Positions 17,889 to 27,558 of a DNA stretch of 64,000 nucleotides are shown one piece after another. How positions within the stretch are numbered: position 1 is the first letter of the stretch; each line of letters opens with the position of its first letter. The translations under genes and the position numbers were made by a program. Origin of the DNA: Microbacterium sp. SS28. GTDB taxonomy: Bacteria > Actinomycetota > Actinomycetes > Actinomycetales > Microbacteriaceae. Location of the stretch: the NCBI RefSeq assembly GCF_022761035.1, contig NZ_JAKWJP010000001.1:310001-374000 (forward strand), read 5' to 3'. The notes under the pieces were generated by a model. The model saw only the letters and a list, made by a program, of their open reading frames with translations, did not search any database and was not told the origin of the DNA.

Positions 17889-18235
17889 GCCTGTGCCTCC
17901 TGCCGCTCGAGGTCCTCGCGGATCTCGGTGGAGATGGGGTCGAGCCGGTGGTTGGCGTACCAGACGTACCACATGGTGATCGCGAAGGTCGTGACGAATT
18001 GACCGAGGCCCAGCAGCAGGCCGACGGTGATGTAGCCCCACGCGCGCTGCGCCATGAATTCCGGCGCGAACGACGAGAGCAGCACGTACGCGAAGTACCA
18101 GACAAGGAATGCGATCGAGAGCGGGAAGACGAAGGAACGGTGCGTGCGCTTGAGTTCGACGAAGCGGGGCGAGCGCTCCTCTGCGATGTAATCGATGTCG
18201 CCGGGCGGCACCGTGTCGGTCGTGCTGTCGGTCAT
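17885..18235 (-). CDS. DUF485 membrane protein (YjcH-like) partner of ActP
   Basis: 116 aa with two transmembrane helices (about 35-55 and 70-92). The family signature SFVFPLSIAFLVWYFAYV precedes FMAQRAWGYITVGLLLGLGQF. DUF485 proteins are nearly always encoded next to ActP and are thought to be its accessory subunit or stabiliser. It starts 56 bp after prpE ends and overlaps actP by 4 bp (ATGA). Confidence 0.9.
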   Translation of the reverse strand: MTDSTTDTVPPGDIDYIAEERSPRFVELKRTHRSFVFPLSIAFLVWYFAYVLLSSFAPEFMAQRAWGYITVGLLLGLGQFVTTFAITMWYVWYANHRLDPISTEIREDLERQEAQA

Positions 18236-18291
18236 GTCGGCCTCCTTGCCTGTTTCTCGGGTGCACCGGTGCACCCCGTGGACGGCGCGCC

Positions 18292-20232
18292 TCAGCGCGC
18301 GCTGTGTGGGGCGGGCGCGGCGCCGCGGACGGCATCGGCCAGCCCATCGAGGACGGCGGGATCCTCGATGGTCGCGGGAATCTTGTACGGCTCGCCGTCG
18401 ACGATCTGACGCATGGTCTTGCGCAGGATCTTGCCCGAGCGCGTCTTGGGCAGTCGGTCGAGCACCGTCACGTCGCGGAAGGCCGCCACGGGGCCCACGT
18501 GCTCTCGCACGAGGGCGACCAGCTCGCGCTCGAGGTCGTCGTGCGAGATCTCGACGTGCGCCTTGAGGGTCACGAAGCCGGCGGCCCGCTGGCCTTTGAG
18601 GTCGTCGTGCACGCCGATGACGGCGCACTCCGCGACGGCGTGGTGCATCGTGAGCACCTCTTCGAGCGATCCCGTGGACAGGCGGTGGCCGGCGACGTTG
18701 ATGACATCGTCGGTGCGACCCATCACGAACACGTAGCCGTCCTCGTCGATGTGGCCCGCGTCGCCCGTCGCGTAGTGCCCGGGGAACGCCGTGAGGTACG
18801 AGTCGCGGAAGCGCTCAGGGCTCCCCCACACACCCGTGAGCGCGCCCGGCGGCAGCGGCGTCCGCAGGACGATGTTGCCTTCGGGGGTCGACCCGTCCGC
18901 GCCCGTGCCGGTCAGGTCGCGGCCCTTGCCGTCGACGATCCGGACGTCGTACCCCGGCATCGGCACGGCGGTCGAGCCCGCCTTCGGCGCGAGCGCCTCG
19001 ATCCCGACGGGGATGGCGCAGATGGGCCATCCGGTCTCGGTCTGCCACCAGTGGTCGACGATCGGGACGCGCAGTCCGTCGTTCGCCCAGTGCCACGTCT
19101 CGGGGTCCAGGCGCTCGCCGGCGAGGAAGAGCGTTCGCAGCGAGTCGAGCGCGCCGTCCGGGAGTTCGTCGAGCTCGGGGTCCACTCGCCGGATCGCGCG
19201 GAGCGCGGTCGGCGCCGTGAACATCGCCTTGACGCGGTAGTCGCGCACGATGCGCCAGAACTCACCGGCATCGGGAGTCCCCACCGGCTTGCCCTCGAAG
19301 AGGACCGTCGTGGCGCCCGCGAGCAGGGGTCCGTAGACGATGAACGAGTGGCCGACGACCCAGCCGACGTCGGATGCCGTGAACATCGTGTCGCCGGGGC
19401 CGATGTCGTAGATGTTCCGCATCGCCCAGGACAGCGCGACGGCGTAGCCGCCCGTGTCGCGCACGACGCCCTTGGGGCTGCCCGTCGTGCCCGACGTATA
19501 GAGGACGTACAGAGGGTCGGATGCGACGACCGGGACGGGATCGGCGGGCTCCGCCGCGGCGACGAGGCGATCCCAGTCGCGCCACGCGACGCCGTCGACG
19601 CTCCCGGTCATCTCGTCGGCCGACCCAGGCACGGCGGCGCGGTCTCGCACGACGACCGTCGAGACGATTCCCGGGGTCGCCTCGAGCGCCTTCTGCACGA
19701 TCGGCAGGTACTCGACGATGCGGCCGGGCTCGAGCCCGCCCGATGCCGTCACGATCACGCTGGGTCGCGCGTCGGCGATGCGCACGGCGAGCTCCGTCGC
19801 GGCGAACCCGCCGAACACGACGGAGTGGATCGCGCCGAGACGTGCGCACGCGAGCATCGCGATGACCGCCTCCGGTGTCATCGGCAGGTACAGCAGCACG
19901 CGGTCCCGGCGCGTGACGCCGAGCCCGCGCAGGGCGCCCGCGAACCCTGCGACGCGGTCGCGCAGCTCTGCGTAGGTGTAGTCCTTGCTCGTGCCCGTCA
20001 TCGCAGAGTGGTACCGCAGCGCTATGGCGCCGCCTCGCCCCGCGTCCACGTGCCGGTCGAGGCAGTTGACGCTCATGTTCAGTGCCCCGTCCGGGAACCA
20101 CGTCCACGCGTCTTCCCGTGTCGTCAGCGCACGGGCGGGGGCGCATGTCCAGTCGACGGCGCTCGCGGCTTCGAGCCAGAACGCCTCGGGCTCGTCGAGG
20201 CTTCTGCGCCACTCGTCTCGGTATGCCGTCAT
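18292..20232 (-). CDS. prpE: Propionate/acetate-CoA ligase
   Basis: 646 aa, PrpE-type acyl-CoA synthetase. An ACAS_N-like N-terminus precedes the adenylation motif YTSGTTGSPKG at 245-255. Further downstream are SDVGWVVGHSFIVYGPLLAG (PrpE-like), TETGWP and the catalytic lysine within TRSGKILRK near the C-terminus. It makes propionyl-CoA or acetyl-CoA from the free acid, ATP and CoA. ATG 20232 is chosen because GAGGGAG lies at good spacing. Placement directly ahead of DUF485-actP means uptake and activation of short acids are encoded together, with a divergent regulator likely controlling them. Confidence 0.9.
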   Translation of the reverse strand: MTAYRDEWRRSLDEPEAFWLEAASAVDWTCAPARALTTREDAWTWFPDGALNMSVNCLDRHVDAGRGGAIALRYHSAMTGTSKDYTYAELRDRVAGFAGALRGLGVTRRDRVLLYLPMTPEAVIAMLACARLGAIHSVVFGGFAATELAVRIADARPSVIVTASGGLEPGRIVEYLPIVQKALEATPGIVSTVVVRDRAAVPGSADEMTGSVDGVAWRDWDRLVAAAEPADPVPVVASDPLYVLYTSGTTGSPKGVVRDTGGYAVALSWAMRNIYDIGPGDTMFTASDVGWVVGHSFIVYGPLLAGATTVLFEGKPVGTPDAGEFWRIVRDYRVKAMFTAPTALRAIRRVDPELDELPDGALDSLRTLFLAGERLDPETWHWANDGLRVPIVDHWWQTETGWPICAIPVGIEALAPKAGSTAVPMPGYDVRIVDGKGRDLTGTGADGSTPEGNIVLRTPLPPGALTGVWGSPERFRDSYLTAFPGHYATGDAGHIDEDGYVFVMGRTDDVINVAGHRLSTGSLEEVLTMHHAVAECAVIGVHDDLKGQRAAGFVTLKAHVEISHDDLERELVALVREHVGPVAAFRDVTVLDRLPKTRSGKILRKTMRQIVDGEPYKIPATIEDPAVLDGLADAVRGAAPAPHSAR

Positions 20233-20349
20233 TCGCGTTTCTCCCTCGAAACCGGATGTCTCGCGGCGATCGTCGCCGATCCCCGCGATGGTAGGGTCGA
20301 CGCTACGAACGGCGGCGACAGGGCCGTCACCCCCGAAAGTAGGTAGCGG

Positions 20350-21222
20350 GTGGTCACGCAGCCATGGAGCGCATCCGAGGCGCAGCTGCTCGCCGGGGCA
20401 CTTCGGGACTTCGCGCAGCACACGAGCTTTCCCGTGGTCTTCGGCGGATTCGCGACCGAGGACGGCGTGCGGATCACCACGATCCACGGCAGCCGCACCC
20501 GCAGTCTCGAAGGTCTCGTCGTGCGCCGCGACCGCGGTCTGGGCGGCCGCGCCGTCACAGAGCTGCGGCCGCGGATGACCAACGACTACGGCACGTCGCG
20601 GCAGATCACCCACGACTACGACGGCCACGTGCTCGGCGAGGGGATCTCGGCGCTGCTCGCGGTCCCCGTCGTCGTCGACGGCGGTGCGCGCGGCGTGCTC
20701 TACGGCGGATCATGGGTCGACGGGAACGTCGGGGATGTCGTCGCGGCTCCCGGATTCCGCATCGCCGAGGCACTCGCGACCGAGCTGCGCATCCGCGACG
20801 AGGTCGAGAAGCGCGTCACGTCGTTCGGGCGGGTCCAGGCCGAAGCGCCCGCGCCCGCCATCGACCCCGCCCAGCTCGAGGAGCTGCGCGAGAGCTACGC
20901 GGAATTGCGGAGCATCTCGGCGAATGTGACCGACCCGGCACTGCGTGAACGGCTCGGCATGCTCGAGCGTCGGCTCGCTCATCTGTCCGGCGAGCCCGTC
21001 GCCGACGCCTCCGAGCCGGAATCCGCCATCCGGCTCTCACCGCGCGAGATCGATGTGCTCGCGTGCGCGGCGCTCGGCGCGACGAACGCCGAGATCGGTC
21101 GCACGCTGTCCTTGAAAGAGGCGACGGTCAAGTCGTATCTGCAGGCTGCGATGGCGAAACTTGATGCTTCGACCCGCCATGCGGCGGTGGCGAAGGCGCG
21201 TCGTCTGAGGCTGCTCCCCTAA
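20350..21222 (+). CDS. GAF-like / LuxR-type transcriptional regulator
   Basis: 290 aa, GTG start. Residues about 15-145 form a GAF-like sensor half (GGLGGRAVTEL, ISALLAVPVVVDGGARGVLYGG). A helical linker (about 155-215) follows, then a LuxR-family helix-turn-helix at about 230-285 (LSPREIDVLACAALGATNAEIGRTL, VKSYLQAAMAKL). It is divergent from prpE with 117 bp between the starts and is the obvious candidate to regulate prpE-DUF485-actP in response to a small ligand; that link is inferred from position. No receiver domain is present, so it is not a two-component response regulator. Confidence 0.85.
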   Translation: MVTQPWSASEAQLLAGALRDFAQHTSFPVVFGGFATEDGVRITTIHGSRTRSLEGLVVRRDRGLGGRAVTELRPRMTNDYGTSRQITHDYDGHVLGEGISALLAVPVVVDGGARGVLYGGSWVDGNVGDVVAAPGFRIAEALATELRIRDEVEKRVTSFGRVQAEAPAPAIDPAQLEELRESYAELRSISANVTDPALRERLGMLERRLAHLSGEPVADASEPESAIRLSPREIDVLACAALGATNAEIGRTLSLKEATVKSYLQAAMAKLDASTRHAAVAKARRLRLLP

Positions 21223-21313
21223 TCCCCGCTATTCATCGCGGAAATGCGCTGAGCGTTCTCCCAGAATTGTCGCGCCGGCATTTTCTTGGATAGTGCCGAG
21301 CGACATTCTGGCG

Positions 21314-21319
21314 TAAAGT
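21314..21319 (+). promoter_or_regulatory. -10 element of leaderless lsr2 promoter
   Basis: TAAAGT, 6 nt before ATG 21326, in an AT-richer stretch (21240-21325) that is unusual for this chromosome. Confidence 0.55.
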
Positions 21320-21325
21320 CGCATT

Positions 21326-21691
21326 ATGGCCCGAAGAATTGTGCATCAGCTCGTCGACGATCTCGACGGAAGCGTCCTCGAGGTGGGAGAGGGTGAAACC
21401 GTCCTCTTCTCGCTCGACGGCGTCGCCTACGAGATCGATCTCACCGACGCGAACGCCGCGGAATTCCGCGAATCGTTCACCTCCTACATCGCCGCTGCGC
21501 GGCGCGTCTCTGCAGGGCGCCCCTCGCGAGGCGGCGGCGGCTCCTCGTCCGCGGATGCGCGCAAGCGCCGCCGAACGGGACAGCAGGACTACGGCCCTGT
21601 GCGCGCATGGGCCAAGGACAACGGCTACACGCTCTCGGAGCGCGGCCGGATTCCGGCATCCGTCCTCGAAGCCTACGAAGCCGCCCACTGA
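21326..21691 (+). CDS. lsr2: Lsr2 nucleoid-associated protein
   Basis: 121 aa. The N-terminal dimerisation domain starts MARRIVHQLVDDLDGS and contains the conserved FSLDGVAYEIDL. A Gly/Ser linker (about 65-75) leads to the C-terminal DNA-binding domain VRAWAKDNGYTLSERGRIPASV, which holds the RGR AT-hook-like core. Lsr2 is the actinobacterial xenogeneic silencer, binding AT-rich DNA and bridging it. The lower-GC island in the right half of this window would be a natural target, an inference. Its own promoter is AT-rich, fitting autoregulation. Confidence 0.95.
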   Translation: MARRIVHQLVDDLDGSVLEVGEGETVLFSLDGVAYEIDLTDANAAEFRESFTSYIAAARRVSAGRPSRGGGGSSSADARKRRRTGQQDYGPVRAWAKDNGYTLSERGRIPASVLEAYEAAH

Positions 21692-21698
21692 CCATTCC

Positions 21699-21730
21699 GG
21701 ATCGCGACGGGCTCGCCCCCGCCGCGATCC
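21699..21730. terminator. Terminator between lsr2 and the subtilase gene
   Basis: 8-bp perfect stem GGATCGCG/CGCGATCC with a 16-nt loop, located between convergent genes. Confidence 0.55.
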
Positions 21731-21739
21731 CTCGGCCGC

Positions 21740-24688
21740 TCAGCCTCCCGTCTTGACGGTGAGGAATGTGCGGTTCGATGACGTCCCATTGTTGATGTAG
21801 GCGACGTAGCGCGAATTCGCCTGGAGACCCGACCACGATGCCGTGTACGAGGTCTTCACGCCAGGCGCGAGCGGAAGCGTCGTCGGCGTGATCGTGAGCG
21901 GCGAACCGCTCGTGCGGATATTGGTCGCCCACAGGTTGAAGGTCGTCCCGGGTGCGGCGCGATCTGCGATGACGTAGATCACCCACGTCCCGCTGGTGGG
22001 CGTCGCGATGTCGAGCGTCTCGCTCGGTCCGAAGCTCGACCGCGACACGGGGTCGCCGACCGGGATGATCCCGAGATACGTCCGTGTCGCGGCGACCCAC
22101 AGCTCGGCATCCGCCGACGACTCGAGGGTCACCCTCGTGAGCTTCGTGCCGGACGGCACCGAGAAGGTGTAGGCGACCTGCTCACCCGTCTTGATGACGC
22201 CCGACGCACCCTTCGCGGTTCCGGCGGAGTTCTTGAGGTACGTGCTGCGGTTGAGCGTCGTGCCCGTGAGGCTCAGGTTGGTGGTCGCCCCTCCCGTGAC
22301 CTCGACGATCTGCGAGCCCGTGCGCCCCGTGCCCGAGACGGCATTGGGCGCGTCGACGACGGTCGGGCGGACGGCGATCGGCGCACGGACGGTCTTTCCC
22401 GCACCCGTCCACGTCACGAAGCCCGTGGACCACTTGCCTGCAGCCGCCGATCCGCGGGTGAAGGTGACCGTGAAGGACTTCGTCTGACCCGCCGCGAGGG
22501 TGAGCGACGTCGGCGAGACGGTCGTCGCGACCCCCGACATCCCGCTGACCTTCGCGGTGTAGGTCCCCGCGGTGAGTGCTGTCACGGACCTCGTCACCGT
22601 CTGGGTGCCCGCAAGGCTGCCGATGGAGATGGATGCCTGGTTGAGGTTGCTCGGATCGATCGCCGCGGCGGGGCCGAGCGAGTACCCCGCGCCCGCGAGG
22701 AACGACATCCAGTCCGCCTGCGTGCTGCGGTAGACGAGCCCGGGGTTCAGGAACGTCCGGGCGGAGACCTGTCCCGCACCCTGCGCGAACGGATCGGTCG
22801 CGGCCGACCCGTCGGCCTTCACGGTGTTCGTGGCGGTCGTCATGAGCGCCGAGCGGATGTCGGAGGGCAGAGCCGTCGGACGCAGACTCAGATACAGCGC
22901 CCCGAGGCCCGCGACGTGCGGCGCCGCCATCGACGTGCCCGACATGAAGCCGTACTGAGCGCCGCCGCCGGACGCGTTCTGGATCGCCGCGAGCACCCCC
23001 GTGCCGGGGGCCGCGACATCCGGCTTGAGCACGTCGAGGTCGTCGGCGATGACGGGTCCGCGCGAACTGAAGCCCGCGATCTGCGGAGTCGGCGGGTTGT
23101 AGCCCGTCGGGTTGGTCGCCGTGAGGGTCGCGGTCGTCCCCGCGGCGCGCGAGGCGTCGATGAGCGGCGTCCGCAGGTCGGCCTGGACGTGGATCGTCGG
23201 CACGGAGTGCGCGTCGAGGTCGAGCGAATCGGTCTGCTTATTGACGAGGATCATGCCGATCCCGCCCGCCTGCGCGACGGCGGCGGACTTGTCGGCGCGG
23301 CCGATCTCGCCGCGGTCGCACACCACGATCCGCCCCGTCACCTGCGCCGTCTTGAGCGCCCCGGGCGCGCAGAGCGCGGACCCGGCATCGCCGCCGTAGA
23401 CGAGCGGCCCCGTCACGGGATCCACGACGGTCGTGCTGGCGCCCGGCGCCTGCAGTCCCGTCGAGAGCGTCGCGGTCGCGACGTCGAACGGCAGCGTGCT
23501 CGCCGCGACTGTCGTGTACCAGGGGTACGGGTGGTCGAGCGTCGTCGCACCCGGACCCGAGTTGCCCGCCGAGGCCGCGACGAAGACACCCGCAGACGCC
23601 GCGCCGAGAAACGCGTGGTCCTCGGGCGAGAGCGTCGGCGAGGGACCCCCGCCGATCGAGAAGTTGATGACGTCGACGCCATCGGCGACGGCCTGGTCGA
23701 TCGCCGCGACGAGGTCCGACGAGGCGCATCCGCCGGCACCGTCGGAGTTCGTCCAGCACGCCTTGTACATCGCGACCTTCGCGGCGGGGGCCACGCCCGT
23801 GATCGTCGCGGATGCGGCATCCGTCACCGCGACGGCGATGCCGCCGTTGCCGGCCGCCGTCGAGGCCGTGTGGCTGCCGTGGCCCTCGACGTCTCGCGGA
23901 GACTTGGGGTCGCTCGAGGCGACGGCGCCGAAGCCCGTGACGTAGAACCGGCCCGCGATGACCTTCGTCGAGTAGTCGCCACCGTCCCACTGCGGCCCCG
24001 TCACGCGCGCCGAGCGGAACGTGCCGCCGTCCTTCTTCGCGTAGACCACCTCGTTGCCCACGAGGTACGGCTCGGTTCCCGCGGTCGTCCCGAGCGCCGC
24101 TCCGGCGAACGACGGATTCTCGGGGGCGATGCCCGTGTCGATGACGCCGACCACGACGCCCTTGCCGGCTTCCGTCGCGCCGCCGACGGTCTGCCACGCG
24201 TCGGGCACCCCGAGGAAGTCGGTGCCCGTCGTGACCGTCCTGTGCCGCAGTTCGTCGCGGTCGAGCGCAGAAACCCCCGGCAACGCCGAGAGCGCGGCGG
24301 CCTGCGCGGCCGAGAGCTTCGCGCTGAACCCGTTGAAGGCGACGGTGTAGGAGTACGCGATCTTCGCCCCGACCGCGCCCGCGATGCGGCTCTGCGCCAC
24401 CGTCAAGTATTCGCGGTACTTCTTGGCGGCGTCGGTCAGGACGTCGAGCTGCGCTCCCGCGACGGGCGCCGTCGCGGCAAGCCCTGCGATGCCGCCGAGA
24501 TAGGCCGCGACCGCGGGCGCGTCGAGGCGCACGATGTAGGTTCCGGCCTCATAGGCGGCAAGGGGAGCGGATGCCGCGGCCTGCGGCGCGGGCTGCGCAG
24601 CGGCGGGCGCGGCCGCGGCAGAGATCGCGAGCGCTGCGGCGACGCCGAGGGAGAGGTAGGCGCGGCGGACGAACGGCGAGACGGACAT
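21740..24688 (-). CDS. Secreted subtilisin-like serine protease (S8) with PA and Fn3-like domains
   Basis: 982 aa. Signal peptide about 1-32 (RRAYLSLGVAAALAISAAAAPAAA). The I9 propeptide/inhibitor is at about 48-150. The S8 catalytic triad is Asp184 (GVIDTG), His270 (EGHGSHTAS) and Ser586 (SGTSMAAPHVAG). A PA domain is inserted between His and Ser (GRIVVCDRGEIGRADK, GIGMILVN). C-terminal about 350 residues hold an Fn3-like domain and a terminal beta-rich region (around ASWSGLQANSRYVAYI). It is secreted and autoprocessed, probably degrading external proteins. ATG 24688 is chosen for its CAGGAG ribosome site and complete signal peptide; no cell-wall anchor is visible. Confidence 0.93.
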   Translation of the reverse strand: MSVSPFVRRAYLSLGVAAALAISAAAAPAAAQPAPQAAASAPLAAYEAGTYIVRLDAPAVAAYLGGIAGLAATAPVAGAQLDVLTDAAKKYREYLTVAQSRIAGAVGAKIAYSYTVAFNGFSAKLSAAQAAALSALPGVSALDRDELRHRTVTTGTDFLGVPDAWQTVGGATEAGKGVVVGVIDTGIAPENPSFAGAALGTTAGTEPYLVGNEVVYAKKDGGTFRSARVTGPQWDGGDYSTKVIAGRFYVTGFGAVASSDPKSPRDVEGHGSHTASTAAGNGGIAVAVTDAASATITGVAPAAKVAMYKACWTNSDGAGGCASSDLVAAIDQAVADGVDVINFSIGGGPSPTLSPEDHAFLGAASAGVFVAASAGNSGPGATTLDHPYPWYTTVAASTLPFDVATATLSTGLQAPGASTTVVDPVTGPLVYGGDAGSALCAPGALKTAQVTGRIVVCDRGEIGRADKSAAVAQAGGIGMILVNKQTDSLDLDAHSVPTIHVQADLRTPLIDASRAAGTTATLTATNPTGYNPPTPQIAGFSSRGPVIADDLDVLKPDVAAPGTGVLAAIQNASGGGAQYGFMSGTSMAAPHVAGLGALYLSLRPTALPSDIRSALMTTATNTVKADGSAATDPFAQGAGQVSARTFLNPGLVYRSTQADWMSFLAGAGYSLGPAAAIDPSNLNQASISIGSLAGTQTVTRSVTALTAGTYTAKVSGMSGVATTVSPTSLTLAAGQTKSFTVTFTRGSAAAGKWSTGFVTWTGAGKTVRAPIAVRPTVVDAPNAVSGTGRTGSQIVEVTGGATTNLSLTGTTLNRSTYLKNSAGTAKGASGVIKTGEQVAYTFSVPSGTKLTRVTLESSADAELWVAATRTYLGIIPVGDPVSRSSFGPSETLDIATPTSGTWVIYVIADRAAPGTTFNLWATNIRTSGSPLTITPTTLPLAPGVKTSYTASWSGLQANSRYVAYINNGTSSNRTFLTVKTGG

Positions 24689-25125
24689 CGCACTCCTGTC
24701 ACATGTGGAACAGCACGAGGTGGAGCATGTGGTGCGGGATGGAGCCGTGGCGGTGGGGGCGTCTTGGGGACGTCTGCCGCTGGGGCGAGCATGGCACCGA
24801 GATGCTGGATCGCGCAAACTTCGCATCACCCACGTCAGTGACGGCCATGGGTGGAACTGCGCGGCGGCGAGGTGCGTAGTCGCGCCGGTCTGCGTCCGTC
24901 AAGCCCTTCGACAGGGGCGCGCCGACGGAGGCACAGTGTGTCGGCCCCTTCCCGCCTGAGGAGACCGATGCACCCACGCTCCACCGCCCTGCGACACCTC
25001 TCGGGCGAGCCCCGAACGTCGGCTCGCCGCCGAGAGCCGCTGCGCGTCGTGGATCGTCGTCGCGCATGGTGGATCGTCTCCGCGGCCGCCGCTCACGCCT
25101 GGGGCAACCTGTGGTCGGAGGATCG
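24689..25125. other. 437-bp intergenic region without a supported gene
   Basis: Lies between the divergently transcribed subtilase and DUF7882 genes. It contains the partial dispersed repeat CCCTTCGACAGG (24904-24915). I see no convincing ORF with family character, RNA or attachment site; promoters for both flanking genes must lie here. Confidence 0.5.
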
Positions 25126-25458
25126 ATGGGACGTTTCATCTATGAGGAGACGACGCGCGTCGAGTTCGACGACCGCGCGCTCGCGCACCTGCAGATCGTG
25201 GTGGGCACGAAGCTTCGGCGCAACGAGTCCTTCTACTTCTCGTGGCGTGGCGATCTCGCCACCGGCGGCGGGCGGACGAGTGTCTGGGTGCATGCGCACG
25301 CGCACCTCCTCTTCCGCTTCCACGGCAGCCGGACGCCGCGGCTCAACCGGGCTTGGCTCGACGCGCTCATGTACACGGCCAACTCGCCCAACGGCCTGCA
25401 CCTCGTACCCGAGCCGCCCGACATCCCGGACGCCGACGGAGCTCTCGACCCCGCATGA
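25126..25458 (+). CDS. DUF7882-type small protein, copy 1
   Basis: 110 aa, soluble, no catalytic motif seen. It shares a common plan with the protein at 28995: MG[RK]-x-x-YE start, DDRALAHL at about 16-23, a KLRR, F-x-FSW, GRT-x-[VI]WVH, and a NSPxGL-x-LVPEPPD end. I believe this family is catalogued as DUF7882 and is sometimes mislabelled as ATP-dependent DNA ligase, though nothing ligase-like is visible. CGGAGGA precedes ATG 25126. An AraC-type regulator gene follows 42 bp later on the same strand. Confidence 0.75.
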   Translation: MGRFIYEETTRVEFDDRALAHLQIVVGTKLRRNESFYFSWRGDLATGGGRTSVWVHAHAHLLFRFHGSRTPRLNRAWLDALMYTANSPNGLHLVPEPPDIPDADGALDPA

Positions 25459-25500
25459 CTCGCCGCTCGGCGAACTGACCGCCGCACGAGGGGCCCGGCC

Positions 25501-26451
25501 GTGACGGATGCCGACGCGGTACGCCACAGGTCGGTCCGCACCGCGAGCGTCGACGACGCGCAGCGCTCGATGAGCGAGCTGTACGGCACGGAGATGGACC
25601 TCACGGTGCTCCCGCAGCGCGGTTTCGGCTACGCGATGTCGGCGGTCGAGGACGCCACGATGTCGATCGCGGCACTGCGATTCAGCGGACGATGCCGGTC
25701 GGGCACCGACTCCTTCCCCGACGTCATGATCGCGCACGCGGTGCGCGGGCGGCACCGCTGGAGAGTGGGCGACGAGCGCGGCTCGGGTGCTGTGCCGTTC
25801 ATCGTTCCGCCCGGCGTCGAGATGCGCGTCGAATTCTCGGGTTCGCGGCTGCGGACCGCCGGATTCGACTGCGCGTACCTGCGCGAGGTCGTGCAGTCGA
25901 TCACGGGAGCACCCGAGGTGACGTTCCGGTTCGACGGCATCAATGGGCAGCGCCGGCGACCCTTCCTCGCGGCCGAGGCTCTCGCGACGCTCGAAGCCGC
26001 TCTGATCGACGAGCCCGCGAGGGGAGCGACCTCGCTCGCCCGCGCGCAGATCGTGCGGCACGCGGCGATCTCCTTGCTCACGTCCTTCCCCATCGCGGAG
26101 CTCGACACGCGCGCGGATCGGGGACCCCAGCACCGCAGCATCCGTCTCGCCATCGCCTTCATGGAAGAGCACGCGCACGAGCCGATCACGGTGGGAGACA
26201 TAGCGATCGCCGCGGGCACCACGACGCGGTCGCTTCAGGATGCCTTCCGGCGGCGCTTCGACATGACCCCCACGCAGTTCCTGCGCCGGCTGCGCCTGCG
26301 ACTCGCGCACGATCAGCTCGTCACGGGGGCGGAGGCGGGCCTGACGGTGCGCGCCGCGGCGCAGCGCTGGGGGTTCGCGCACGCGGGTCGCTTCGCGCAG
26401 CAGTACCTCATGGAGTACGGCGAGCACCCGTCGCAGACCCTCCGACGCTGA
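25501..26451 (+). CDS. AraC-family transcriptional regulator, copy 1
   Basis: 316 aa, GTG start. The N-terminal 190 residues are an AraC-binding-like (cupin-type) domain ending in helices. The C-terminal two helix-turn-helix units occupy about 210-312: SIRLAIAFMEEHAHEPITVGDIA, then TTTRSLQDAFRRRFDMTPTQFL, then WGFAHAGRFAQQYLMEYGEHP. It probably regulates the small DUF7882 gene directly upstream. The whole module is paralogous to the AraC/DUF7882 pair at 27855-29339. Confidence 0.85.
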   Translation: MTDADAVRHRSVRTASVDDAQRSMSELYGTEMDLTVLPQRGFGYAMSAVEDATMSIAALRFSGRCRSGTDSFPDVMIAHAVRGRHRWRVGDERGSGAVPFIVPPGVEMRVEFSGSRLRTAGFDCAYLREVVQSITGAPEVTFRFDGINGQRRRPFLAAEALATLEAALIDEPARGATSLARAQIVRHAAISLLTSFPIAELDTRADRGPQHRSIRLAIAFMEEHAHEPITVGDIAIAAGTTTRSLQDAFRRRFDMTPTQFLRRLRLRLAHDQLVTGAEAGLTVRAAAQRWGFAHAGRFAQQYLMEYGEHPSQTLRR

Positions 26452-26482
26452 CCGGATGCCGCGCGCCGCGGCCGCCCGCGAG

Positions 26483-27445
26483 TCAGCGCGCAGGCAGTGC
26501 GCGCGCGAGCGACTGCGAGGCGGCGATGGGGTCCGGCCCGGCGGGGATCATGACGGATGACGTCACTCCGGCGGCGGCGAGGGCGTCGACCTTCGCGCGC
26601 ACCTGGTCGGGCGTTCCCGCGAGCGTCAGGCGCGACAGCCAGGCATCCGGAATCCGCTCGACGAACTCGGCACGGTCGGCGCACTCGCTGCGCAGTGCGG
26701 CGAAGTCCTCGGCGATGTCGAGCGGCGCGAGATGCGGCGCCCAGTCGGGTTCGCCGATCCACTCGACCGCAGGACGGACGAGCCGCAGCGCCTCGGTCTC
26801 GTCGTCCGCGACGGCGGCGACGTTGTACGCGACGATGCGGTGGGGGCCGTCTGCGGCGATCTTCTCGATCGCGGCGCGCACGTATTCGGGCGTGGCCGGC
26901 TCTGCGAGCACCGTGCCATCGGCGACGCGCCCAGAGACGCGCAGCGACTTCGGCCCGCGCACGCCCAGCAGGATCTCGGGCGCGACGACCGGCACCGAGA
27001 CGGGATCGAGCGCGACGAGGTCATCCGGATCCTCGGTGCGCACGGCCACGTGATCGCCGCGCAGCAGCGCCCGCAGCGTCTCGACGTGATGCGCGAGGAA
27101 CGCGAGCGGCCGCTCGGGCCACACGCCGAGTGATCTCATCCACCCCGGCATGCCGTGCCCGATCCCCACGTCGAGGCGGCCAGGGAACATCTGCGCGAGG
27201 GTCGCGACCTCCATCGCCTCGAACGCGACGCTGCGCACAGCGGCAGGAAGGATGCCGATGCCGACGGTGAGGCGGTCGGTCGCGGCGAGCACGGCCGCGG
27301 CCTGCGCGATGCCGCCGCGGAAGCCGAGGTCCTCGACCACCCACACCTCGTCGAATCCGAGTCGCTCGACCTCCCGGGCGAACGCCAGGATGAGGTCGGG
27401 AGCGAGGTCGCGCGGAAGCATGATGCCGTGGCGGAGAGAGGTCAT
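26483..27445 (-). CDS. LLM-class (luciferase-like) flavin-dependent oxidoreductase
   Basis: 320 aa, bacterial-luciferase-like TIM barrel. N-terminal FAREVERLGFDEVWVVEDL, then the GIGILPAAVRS segment, MFPGRLDVGIGHG (a strong family signature near residue 100), and GVRGPKSLRVSGRVADGTVL in the C-terminal third. Such enzymes use FMN or F420; the Gly-rich G-x-RGPKxL form is frequent in F420-type members, but the cofactor is not decided by sequence alone. It is convergent with the AraC gene 25501 and stands alone. Confidence 0.85.
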   Translation of the reverse strand: MTSLRHGIMLPRDLAPDLILAFAREVERLGFDEVWVVEDLGFRGGIAQAAAVLAATDRLTVGIGILPAAVRSVAFEAMEVATLAQMFPGRLDVGIGHGMPGWMRSLGVWPERPLAFLAHHVETLRALLRGDHVAVRTEDPDDLVALDPVSVPVVAPEILLGVRGPKSLRVSGRVADGTVLAEPATPEYVRAAIEKIAADGPHRIVAYNVAAVADDETEALRLVRPAVEWIGEPDWAPHLAPLDIAEDFAALRSECADRAEFVERIPDAWLSRLTLAGTPDQVRAKVDALAAAGVTSSVMIPAGPDPIAASQSLARALPAR

Positions 27446-27558
27446 CGACGTCCTTCTGTTCGGGCCGCCGTCGAGACGGCTCGAGAGGACTCGTCAGCGG
27501 CGGGCTCGGTCCCATGATGGCTCACGCCGCCGACGCCGGCGGCGCGGCATCCACCCCC

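Noticed and set aside
25126..25458. ATP-dependent DNA ligase annotation for DUF7882 proteins
   Set aside because: No KxDG motif or nucleotidyltransferase core is present in 110 residues.
26497..26509. GGCAGTGCGCGCG, a match to the 13-bp repeat
   Set aside because: It lies within the coding end of the LLM oxidoreductase gene and lacks the flanking bases shared by the island copies.
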